64,000 nucleotides of DNA, taken from Sphaerolaimus hirsutus. Its lineage: Eukaryota; Nematoda; Chromadorea; Monhysterida; Sphaerolaimidae. The stretch is from positions 7,643,855-7,707,854 of the forward strand of contig OZ038455.1 in assembly GCA_964036195.1 (NCBI GenBank), written 5' to 3'. The notes under the pieces are model-generated. The model made no database searches. It saw only the letters and a program-made list of their open reading frames with translations, and was not told the DNA's origin. Position numbers and translations under genes: made by a program. Numbering within the stretch: position 1 is the stretch's first letter; every line of letters begins with the position of its first letter. Of the stretch, positions 56,278-64,000 are shown in pieces.

Positions 56278-59226
56278 TTATTTAAAAAGCTGATTAACCC
56301 AATCAGTTCTTTGTTTTTTGCTGACTATATCATATTTATGAAAAAGTGGGGAATATTTATTAGAAAAAGCGATCAATGTTTTCTTCATTTTTAAAATATT
56401 GTATCCATGACTTATTAGATGGTTGATTAATAAATTGATACGAAAATTGCTGTCTGAGATTTTGGTACAGATGCGCATAAAGCGTAGGCTTTGTGAATAT
56501 AAAACGTTGTAGCAAACAGATTCTTTTATGTTTGAGTGAATGAAAGGCATTGTTATAATCGGAAAATTGTAGTCATCAGTTTTATTATAAATTTTAAAAA
56601 CAGGACGGTTTTCCGAAATTTCAACATCTAGGTCCAGAAAATGGCTTTTTAGGCCATTTTGCAAACAAGTAAACTCTAAAGTTAAAGAACTGTGGTAAAT
56701 TAATTTTGAATACTCACTAAAATCCGGTAAGTCTATACACAGTGTGTCGTCAATGTATCTTAAACATTTATTGTTTAAATATTTTAAAACCACTCTGTCT
56801 GTGCAATTTTTTTAAAAAGTAAATTCCATCATAGCTAAGCTGAGATTGCAAAACTCTGGGGACACAGATGACCCCATTGTTATGCCACACGTTTGTTTAA
56901 AAAGCAGGCCCGCAAAAGAAACATACGTGTTGTCAAGTAAAAAGTGAAGAAGCTCAATTATCTTGGAATTGTCAAACCAGATAGTGTCCCGGTCGTCCAA
57001 ATGATGCCGTTTCGTTGCATAGACCCTGGAATTTTTTATCAGTAAAACGTCATCAAATTTTAGTAGCAGATTTACCAATCGTGATATTTGATATTTAATT
57101 TCGTTAATATCCAATGACGTATATGCTTGGGAGAAATCGGCTGACTGTAAGTGGGAGATTTTATTGAAATCCGACATTTTGTCTATAGCTTGGGAACTGT
57201 TTTCTATGATCCAGAAACGATTGAAACCACCATTTTCCACTATTTTGGTACAGTAAAATTTAAACATTTTTTGTAAATGAGCCAAAATAAGATGCAAATA
57301 CCAAGATAAACCATTAATTGATGCAGATTTTGCTCCCGCAATGAAGCGGAATTTTGGGGGGCTTTTATGGAATTTCGGTATAGCATAAATAATAGGTACA
57401 GTAGCTTTATACTTAGCATCAATACATTGGAAGTAGTCATGAGTATTTTTGTGGAGTTCAAAAAGCGAGTTTAACTCTAAATCGTTGATATTACAATAAG
57501 AATAAGTTTTATTTCCTAATGAATTTGTTGAAGAATCAATGCTCACGCCAAACTCATTGCAAATTACCTGAGCGTATAGTTTTTTACAAATGAACGCGTA
57601 AGTTCCAGCCGCCTTGTCAATACATGTCACGACATAGTTTTGGTGGAGCTCTTTCAACTGGTTATCACATTCTTGCGTCCAGTTATCTGTGTGCAGGCGT
57701 TCGAATGGAGTTGAGTAGGATTTAAGTTTACAGCAAATGCCGCGTATGGCTCGGTCTTTAAAGCACCGAACCAACTCAACATTCGCATTTGGAAAAGTAC
57801 ATAGATGATTGCATATTTTGGATACAGCATCAATAAATTTGTTATACGTCAACTTTTTATTGGGTTTATTAGGTAACCTATATTTGGTACCAAATGACAA
57901 GAATTTTTTCAACGAACTGTTTTTTATAAAATTTAAATTACCGGTTAAAACATGGTCAAAATGAGGATGTTTAAATGGGTTTGACACGCAGTCACAAACA
58001 CTGTTTAAAAGTAACTTTAAGTCCTGATAAGAAAGATTTTTTAGAAAATGATTATAGTTAAATATTTTTAGGGAGAGTGGAGTATCATAACAAACCCTAA
58101 TTTGCAATCTATCTAGATAATTAAGTTGTTTTTCAGTCAACTGAGATTTAAAAGTATTTCGATGCAAAACATTGAGTGAAATCACATCGTCAGTAGGTGT
58201 ATCGTACTTAATTGATACATTAATTGGATTTAGTTTTTTCCGATCTGAAAAGTAAAGTCTCCTACGTTTTGCCTCTGAGCCAAAACGTAGACAAAGGTAA
58301 ACAATTTTGGATATTTTACCATTTGAGTATGAAGTTTGTGCCAAGTAAAAAACAATGGATAAAAATGACTTTTTCAGTGAATTAACGTACTTGTACACTT
58401 CTCTTGGTGATGACAAAACTTCAATGTCCGCAGTTGTTGGAGGTTGCGAAGTGTTATGGTGTCTTTTCGGGCGACTTCGTGGGAATCTGAGTAGTTTTGT
58501 ATTGAAAAATGGCAATTGTTTATTATTGCTTAATAAGTCAAATTTGTCAATTAGGCCAAGATTTTTAATTTTTTGATTAAGGCCGAAGGGGTAAGAAGTA
58601 TTTAAAATTGTAATCCAATAAAATTCGAAATTTAAAAAGTTTTTGGGTTTAGTATTCCCTTGAAATGCTTCTAGACAATGAATTATTTGAATATAGAGTA
58701 GATCCGGATTACAAGTAGTATCCAAAAAATGTGAGTAAAATTTATTTGTATTGGATTTTCGACGTAAATGGTACAGATGCTGCTGAAAACGTTTATCGAG
58801 TGAATTTTTAGTCTCACCTACATATTGTACTCCACATTCACAAGTTATAAGATAAATTACGTTTTTTGTCATGCATGATAAGTTTGTAAAAAGATGTATA
58901 AAAGATTTTCCGGTGATAGTAGAAACAAAATAATTTGATTGATTGATATTTGGGCAGGTCCGGCAGCCTAACCTGCCGCATGGTTTTGTGGGGGTCCCCG
59001 AGTATTTATCCGCTAAAACAGCCGTAAATGCATCAAAATCAACAAAGTAGGCAGCCAAGTGCCTACTAGCAACAAGCGAAAAAGACGGCGAATCGACAAA
59101 CCGAAAATTTAAAGTTGAACGAGGCCGTGTATCCAATTTATCACTGTCATCCAACGGCACTGACAGCGCGTCGCTTTGTGGGTACGCCATAACATTATCG
59201 CTGGAAGTAGGTTCTGTCAAGTCCAT
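56278..59226 (-). pseudogene. Penelope-like GIY-YIG endonuclease + reverse transcriptase, one in-frame TAA
   Basis: One frame of 981 codons from ATG 59226 with a single TAA at 56812-56814; the 171-codon remainder is in the same frame. Order: a Cys cluster CGRLGCRTCP (residues 83-92); a GIY-YIG domain at about 121-215 (NVIYLITCECGVQYVGET, KRFQQH, FEFYWITILNT then P-F-G-L-N); then RT motifs: AIPKFHKSPPKFRFIAGAKS, the motif A aspartate in SADFSQAYTSLDI, motif B QTCGITMGSSVSPEFCNL, and after the stop motif C LRYIDDTLCI. Catalytic D and YIDD are intact. The endonuclease precedes the RT, as in Naiad/Chlamys-group elements; canonical Penelope has it C-terminal. The stop falls between motifs B and C, so no full RT is made without readthrough. 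TAA is not a selenocysteine codon. Confidence 0.9.
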
Positions 59227-59459
59227 GATAATGTTTCAAAAAGCCGCCTTACAAAGATGGGGACATAGATAAGAATAATTGAGTTATAAATACTCATAAT
59301 TCATGAAGAATGAAAAGTAATTCAAAAATCACAGAATGTATTTATTTCATCAACAGCGCAATGTAAACAAAAATAGAATCAGGTTCAATTCAAATAATCA
59401 AAAAATCGTCAAATAACAGCATACATTGTAACCCTTTCAAAATCGATCATGCACATTGT

Positions 59460-59789
59460 CTAGTCACCGCGAGTCAAGGACCGTCCTGTGCCGAGATTGC
59501 GATAGTTTACTTTAGGTTTGAGTGCAAAACGAGATGCTCGACGCAGGTTACGGTTCGAATCATCAAAAGAAAGAGAACTAGTAGCCGAAATTTTTGAAAT
59601 CAGATTGTCACTGCGTAAATTAGAGACAATTTCACCGGCCGAATTGACACCATTGGGCGAGGGGGTTGTGGCATTGAAGCCACGCCCCTTAGTGGATTTC
59701 GATTGACTAAAATTGGGGTCTGACGGAGCTGATTCATTTGACGAGCGCGGCCGCACCACGCCCCTATCAACTGGTGTCGAGTTGACCAC
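59460..59789 (-). CDS. Penelope-like element ORF1 region, last exon
   Basis: A 109-codon Ser/Asn/Arg-rich tail (VVNSTPVDRGVV ... NLGTGRSLTRGD) ending in a stop at 59460. It joins in phase 0 to the preceding exon through a 59-base GT-AG intron (59790-59848; GTATTTTTC ... AAAATTAAG): SMEE|VVNSTP. Likely nucleic-acid-binding tail by composition only. Confidence 0.55.
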   Translation of the reverse strand: MVNSTPVDRGVVRPRSSNESAPSDPNFSQSKSTKGRGFNATTPSPNGVNSAGEIVSNLRSDNLISKISATSSLSFDDSNRNLRRASRFALKPKVNYRNLGTGRSLTRGD

Positions 59790-59848
59790 CTTAATTTTGA
59801 AAATAAATGCCCAAAGAAACGAATGAAAAATGCAAAATTGAAAAATAC

Positions 59849-60264
59849 CTCTTCCATGCTGGCGTTTTGCTTAGAAGAAGCGGCGGCGCCAGCAGAGCTC
59901 GATGAGAAAACAGGGGCCGCACCTTGCGGGACCGTATCTTCATTCAATTGCAAATCATTCATGGAATTCACCAGAGGAGCTCTTTTGCCAGCCGCAATTT
60001 ACGACCAATGTCAATGTATTGTTTGTAGTCTGTAGCAAAATTGGCCAAAGTGCACCAGTCAACATGACCGTTTTTCGATTTGTCACCGCGCTGTTTGACC
60101 ATGATTTTGCCCACATAATTATCGGGGTCGCGTCTCCAACGCGCAGTGTTTTGCAATTGGCCCGCATTAAACAATTTCGAGAGCTCAGTTCCATGAGCTC
60201 GTTCTTGGCGCATTTCGATGGTTTCGTCCATGGCCAAACTGATTTTGCTGCCATTAATCCTGAT
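59849..60264 (-). CDS. Penelope-like element ORF1 region, middle exon(s), frame-disrupted
   Basis: The acceptor TTTATCAG|GATTAATGG (about 60265) opens INGSKISLAMDETIEMRQER continuing through WRRDPDNYVGKIMVK and IGRKLRLAKELLW to a stop near 59968. An overlapping frame (GKRAPLVNSMNDLQLNEDTV ... QNASMEE) leads to the donor at 59848. A +1 shift, mutation or unseen short intron is needed to join them. Unknown family. Confidence 0.45.
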
Positions 60265-60520
60265 AAATGGGTAAATAATACAAAAGAGGTGTATATTTTA
60301 AAAACCGAGTGACTAAAAGTTTTGTGGAAGTACTTTTGAAATAACGTTTTTTAGAAAATTTGACAAAAACACATAGGAAAATACTCATTGACGCAGGTAA
60401 AATAATCGAAGTAAAATAATACTACATTATTTAAAATAAGAATAATTTTTTGCACAACTCATTGACAAATTGCTTGTAAAAGTGAAGGATTGGACAATTT
60501 TAAAAAACGACTAAAATATT

Positions 60521-60954
60521 TTAAAAAACTGACGAAAAATTTTCCGGTATCGGTTTTTTCAGAACTTGCATCGCCAGAGAGTGCGTGGCAAAGCGCACTT
60601 TTAAGGAACCACCCAATTGTTCAACTTTGTCGATGGCGCCCAGGGGCATGCCATCGGCATTCGTCCAACCTTGCGCGTGCATCAAAATCTGTTTTGCGGT
60701 GCTCAATAGATCGTTTTTCTTGATCCGAGGTTTACCAACGCCATGGATGAGCACGTGAAACGAGGCCACATAGGTTTCAGTTTGTTGGGTGCGTTGCCAC
60801 AGTTGACCGAAATTCGGGCGTTCAGGCTGGAATGCAAAAAACGTTTTGTTTGTAACCACCTTGGCGTTAGCTTCAAGTGGTTACTGGATAAAAAGGTGGA
60901 GCGCAGGGGGTACCGTACGCTTGGAGCCACCTTCCAAACTTAGAACTACCCCGG
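60521..60954 (-). CDS. Penelope-like element ORF1 region, RRM-like segment, one stop
   Basis: A frame from about 60954 (VLSLEGGSKRTVPPALH) meets one TAA near 60888, then runs PLEANAKVVTNKTFFAFQ to NFSSVF at 60521. The stretch FHVLIHGVGKPRIKKNDLL, a helix, and LGGSLKVRFATHSLAMQVLK looks like the beta-alpha-beta pattern of the RRM-like domain in LINE ORF1 proteins ('vvIhGvpe ... r.g ... RpilVrF'). A resemblance only. Donor candidates lie near 60535. Confidence 0.4.
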
Positions 60955-61255
60955 AAAGTGGTGTTACCGCACAAAGGGTGTTCTATAAAATGAAAAGTAG
61001 TTGAATTTCATAGCTAGAAATAGGGTTTAGTTAAATTAAGACTCAATGTGGGAAAGGGAGGAATCGAAATGGGAAATTAAAAAAGAAATAGGTGAAGGCA
61101 ATGTGAAACTAATTGAAAAGTAAGTTAAAGCCAGAAAAAGGAAAGTTGGTGAGAATACTGAAGTTAGTAGAGTCGATAAAAATTAATATTTTGGCATTTC
61201 ACGGGTCGACCCAGTCTGGGTTACCCACACGAGCTGGGTCGATTGCCGTTAGAGC

Positions 61256-61836
61256 AAATTTGAAAGGTAAAATCTCACCCAAAAGTTTTTTGAATTTTGA
61301 AAATTGTGAATTCGGACTGGGGAACTTTTATCCCCGCACTGGAAGAGATGGGAGGGATTGGCAGTCCGCCAAATAGCTAAGTTTGGAAGGTGTGTTCCAG
61401 TGGTGCCTCGCAGTACCCTGAGCGCTTCTTCCGAACTAAGTTCAGCCAAAAATTGACAAAAATTATTAAAGTGTCAACTACTTCTTTTAAAGTACCAAAA
61501 AAGAAAACTAAAAACTCCCAACTGACTCTGAAATCTCCCCATCTCTTTTTCTGTTCATCCGTGAAATCATCTTCATAATTACGTTGAATTGCGGTGGAGC
61601 TACTAGCGCCGCCGCCGCGAGACAAAGCGCCGCGCACCGCAGCGCCGCGTGTCATTTTGCCGCGTCCCTGTCCGCGAATGTTGATCGACATGATTGTTCA
61701 CGTTTCTGCAAAAACCGGTTTTTATTATTTTTAATTATGAATTTGCTAATGTCGAAAATTAGGCAGGTGTAAATTGGGTCAAACTGTGAGATTGCGAAAT
61801 GCGTGGTTATCTTAAATAAGATGTTATATTTAAAAA
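61256..61836 (-). repeat. Penelope-like terminal direct repeat, 5' copy
   Basis: Contains the leader and ATG at 61691 (MSINIRGQGRGKMTRG, then Gly/Ser/Ala and Q-K-K-R-W), with a GT-AG pair (TTTTTG|GTACTT ... AACTTAG|TTCGG) that would splice this frame to the overlapping frame at 61449 (MAELSSEEALRVLRG). Such a short intron would explain the two overlapping frames. Confidence 0.85.
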
Positions 61837-62657
61837 ATTTACATGATTTTAAAAGTTACATGATCACAACTGAAAGCAGCGTTGAGCTATAGCACCATGT
61901 ATACATCAGTACAAAATGACCGAAATTGTAACACCCACAGTTCCGCAGTGGGTGGAGCTAGAGGGGTGAAATTTTGGGTAAAAACTCAAAACACCTGATA
62001 TGTATACGTGTTGAAATTTTATGACAGTAGCTCGCCCCTAGCGCGAATGGCGAGCACTGTCCAGGTACTTTTCTGCCCGTTCTCTGTTTACTTCTCTGAT
62101 TACTAAAAAAAAATTTTCTCGCCGGGGTCGTTTGGCCCCGACCGGGGACAATTACCACAAAGTCCCAAAAAGTACCATAAATTTTTGTGTGGTACCGGGG
62201 CCAAACGACCCCAGTCGGGGACCAAAATTCGTTGTATACTGAAAAAAAACGTTCCTCACCGGGGACGTTTGGCCCTGGTCGGGGCCATTTCAATATTGCC
62301 GGGGACCGGACCCCGGCAGGATTTCATGCACTATAAAAAATACAGTAATCAACGAAAATTAAAGTGTAAATAAAAAGATACTCAGTAACTGCTCTGAGCT
62401 AAAATTTGGCATGCGTACTCACTCGACGAAGGAGAACACGCATGCCAAATTTGAGAAAAATCAAAAAAAATTATAGACCCCCCAAACAAAATTTGCATCG
62501 CCGTGTTTGACCGTCATGCAGAAATTTTGTGCATGCAAATTTGGTGTTAATTAACCTAATTAACACACAAAGAACCCATGCACACCAATTATTGTTTTTT
62601 GAAAAAAATTATTTTTTGCCGGGTCCCGGTCCCCGGCCGGGACCTGTGTAAATAGCC
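61837..62657 (-). repeat. Outer part of the right palindrome arm
   Basis: Reverse complement of 45624-46425. It contains the GGGGAC-rich module (62090-62335) and GCATGCGTACTCACTCGACG. The frame GEERFFSVYNEFWSPTGVVW is identical in both arms and is a repeat artefact. Confidence 0.9.
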
Positions 62658-62723
62658 AGTTTTTTTAATGCAGGTTGGATGGTTTGCTCAATATTGCTCA
62701 AACTTTTTAACATGTCTTTTCAG

Positions 62724-62839
62724 TGTGCACTCACATCATACCTAGCAACAATGTGGATACTCAAATATCATATGATGGAATGATGGATGGTACATCATAT
62801 GTGCAACTTGGGGGCACAGGCGTTATCAGCTGTATGCAG
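62724..62839 (+). CDS. Sushi/CCP gene exon: first half-domain
   Basis: The acceptor TGTCTTTTCAG|TGTGCACTC (phase 1) fits the 44889 donor (C-E-E-V-C-T-H-I-I-P); the donor ATGCAG|GTTTGT is phase 0. The peptide CTHIIPSNNVDTQISYDGMM ... GGTGVISCMQ has Cys1 and the 'G..V...C' of CCP. It has the same phase pattern (1 in, 0 out) as 34671-34795. A terminus resembling the Harbinger-derived element (ACACAAGCTAGTTTTCATGG) lies in the next intron at 62893. Confidence 0.7.
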
Positions 62840-63092
62840 GTTTGTGTCATGTTCATAGTGAATTCTTTTTAAAGTGTTAATAATGTGGCCACACAAGCTA
62901 GTTTTCATGGTTCCCATTTGAAAACTTGTTCAGAAATTGAATAGTGATGCAAATGCTGATTGACGGTTCCACCATCATGATAGATCTAGTGCAGTAGTAT
63001 TGGGATGCAATTATTTGTTTACAGAAATGATCAGTCCATGCACTACTGTTAAAGGAAACTGACAAGATTTCAAATGCGTTTTCAAATTCTAG

Positions 63093-63315
63093 CCATACAA
63101 ACTAGTTTGTGTGGCACCAACGTCGATAAAAACTGCTGGTGGTGATCCATTCTACCACCATTATTTTCAGAATTTTGTTTGGTTTCTAAAACCCAGAGAT
63201 GAAGCACGTACAGTAGAGTGTAGGGAGCATAATCAGTGGAATGGAGATTTGATGAACTGCAGTTACACATATGATAATCTAACAATGAAATGCAGGTCAA
63301 GGAATTGTTTTGCCA
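63093..63315 (+). CDS. Sushi/CCP gene exon: second half-domain
   Basis: The acceptor TTCAAATTCTAG|CCATAC (phase 0) and donor TTGCCA|GTATGT (phase 1), 74 codons plus one. The peptide PYKLVCVAPTSIKTAGGDPF ... RTVECREHNQWNGDLMNCSY carries 'V.C...(H)..W.....C', the CCP Cys3-Trp-Cys4 signature, then a short Cys-containing tail (MKCRSRNCFA). Confidence 0.7.
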
Positions 63316-63376
63316 GTATGTGAATGAATGACATTTTTAATCAATCCTTTGTCTGTCAACTATGACTGTTTTTCAG

Positions 63377-63531
63377 CGTGTGCACATTCAGCTGCCCAAA
63401 CGATAGATTTCGGTTTTAGGGTGTCTTCCATCAACACAGAAAACTTTACAGAAATAGTATATGGAGACAGGACATCAATAAATGGCACAGCTACAGTATA
63501 CTGTCATGATGGGTTCGGCTGGTCTGACATG
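63377..63531 (+). CDS. Sushi/CCP gene exon: start of another module
   Basis: The acceptor ACTGTTTTTCAG|CGTGTGC joins the previous donor in phase 1 (A-T-C-A-H-S-A-A-Q-T). It continues FRVSSINTENFTEIVYGD to NGTATVYCHDGFGWSDM; 'V.C..G(F/Y)' is Cys2. ATG|GTGTGT at 63531 is the likely phase-0 donor; without it the frame stops at TGA 63547. Confidence 0.65.
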
Positions 63532-63715
63532 GTGTGTCACTATGAATGAATGTAATGATGTGTCATTTTTGAGCTGTCAATGAGAGATGTGCATACATTT
63601 TTTGAGGACAATCAATATCATTTTTGAAATCTGAGAGAAGACATCTTAGGTTCCACAATGCACATATATTTAGAAGACAACAGACACAAATGGTGCTATG
63701 AGACATCAGACAACA
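63532..63715. other. Intron, nothing recognised
   Basis: Short AT-rich sequence between the last exon and the final element. Confidence 0.5.
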
Positions 63716-64000
63716 TACCGTATTTCCTCGAAATACCCCCCCCCCCTCGAAATACCCCCCCCCCTCGAAATACCCCCCTCAAAATGGACACTATGAACTT
63801 ATAAACACCCCCTCGAAATACCCCCCCCCCCCAAATTTAGTGTATAGAGAACGTAAATGACAAAGGCTGCGGTTTGTCATCCGGGCAATGCAGAACACAC
63901 GTTAAAAACGATGACTCTGTTATGTTAGAACAGTGTTTGTACGTCTACACACTTATAAATGTCTTTAGAGTCTTATAAATGGCGATTTGTGTTGCATTCT
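63716..64000. mobile_element. CCGTAT-family MITE, runs off the window end
   Basis: TACCGTATTTCCTCGAAATA with C-runs and CCTCGAAATACC repeats. The interior TAGAGAACGTAAATGACAAA matches 27585-27700. The right end lies outside the window. Confidence 0.75.

Larger units (their letters stand above)
55690..61836 (-). mobile_element. Penelope-like retroelement with direct terminal repeats (pLTRs)
   Basis: 6147 bases. Direct repeats 55690-56270 and 61256-61836 are the same length (581), with only one difference noticed (A/G-run near 55786/61353). On the minus strand the order is repeat, intron-containing ORF1-like region (about 60950-59460), a GIY-YIG + RT gene (59226-56278), repeat. Terminal direct repeats from partial tandem copies are typical of Penelope-like elements. 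The empty site CTAGCCAAAGTTACATGATC is conserved in the opposite arm at 46410-46435 (complement); about 15 extra bases (TTTACATGATTTTA) repeating part of the target lie at the 61837 edge. Confidence 0.9.
45624..62657. mobile_element. 17-kb palindromic foldback element, TSD AGTTTTTTT (MULE-like)
   Basis: A perfect 9-bp duplication (45615-45623, 62658-62666) flanks GGCTATTTACACAGGTCCC...GGGACCTGTGTAAATAGCC. The left arm 45624-49858 is mirrored by 51164-62657 once insertions are removed: matching landmarks are 46255-46425 with 61865-62030, 47090-47825 with 54720-55450, 48175-48690 with 53850-54350, 48931-49137 with 53409-53615, and 49500-49858 with 51365-51715. Later insertions: 46635-47056 (left arm), 49864-51158 (axis), 51822-53137 and 55690-61836 (right arm). 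The uninterrupted element would be about 8 kb. No transposase was recognised. The ends and duplication length match 24760-31972. Confidence 0.88.

Noticed and set aside
56812-56814. Stop codon as a selenocysteine site
   Set aside because: The codon is TAA; selenocysteine uses TGA.
60931-60954. CTAAGTTTGGAAGGTG inverted relative to 61378-61393 as a regulatory hairpin
   Set aside because: A 16-base match within the retroelement is suggestive but isolated; no further support.
61958-62293. 111-codon frame identical to 45989-46324
   Set aside because: Mirror copies in the palindrome arms; the sequence is the GGGGAC-rich repeat module.

Overview
The window reads as intron-rich, repeat-saturated DNA of an invertebrate metazoan; the species cannot be told from the sequence. 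Host coding sequence is a few percent of the window. It consists of short exons with GT/AG borders and matching phases: (i) four exons at 11.8-15.0 kb that join into the TM1-TM5 part of an adhesion/secretin-like seven-helix receptor, and (ii) a plus-strand gene with sushi/CCP-like half-domain exons. Certain or likely exons of (ii) lie at 34671-34795, 36942-37092, 38993-, 42879-43058, 43116-43268, ~44815-44889, 62724-62839, 63093-63315 and 63377-63531. A signal-peptide exon (21935-22105) and a Cys-rich exon (32320-32446) may be its 5' end.

Almost everything else is mobile DNA, much of it in introns and nested. 1-1.6 kb: broken retrotransposon gag. 2-7.3 kb: inverted ~415-bp arms around three consecutive tandem arrays. 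7.9-9.9 kb: a TTGACATTT-type array. 13-22 kb: several elements with perfect 8-bp target duplications (hAT-like), a PIF/Harbinger transposase remnant between inverted ends, and a solo LTR. 22.8-32.0 kb: nested insertions, one element containing a 7.2-kb foldback with 9-bp target duplication, which contains further 8-bp-duplication elements. 33.4-34.6 kb: a foldback containing a 200-N gap. 37.1-38.9 kb: an 8-bp-duplication element carrying a BEL/Pao reverse-transcriptase fragment whose catalytic aspartates have become asparagine; a deleted sister copy lies at 51.8-53.1 kb.

45624-62657 is one 17-kb palindromic element with matching ends (GGCTATTTACACAGG) and a perfect 9-bp target duplication. 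Later insertions make its arms unequal: a 422-bp element in the left arm, a solo LTR near the axis, and in the right arm the BEL-carrying element and a 6.1-kb Penelope-like retroelement. In each case the other arm, or the target duplication, preserves the empty site. The Penelope-like element has an N-terminal GIY-YIG endonuclease, a reverse transcriptase interrupted by a single in-frame TAA, an intron-containing upstream ORF1-like region, and 581-bp direct terminal repeats in which only one mismatch was noticed.

The most unusual general feature is that most 8-bp-duplication elements here have bodies made of a short-period tandem array private to each terminal-repeat family. All calls were made by eye; no alignment or database search was run.
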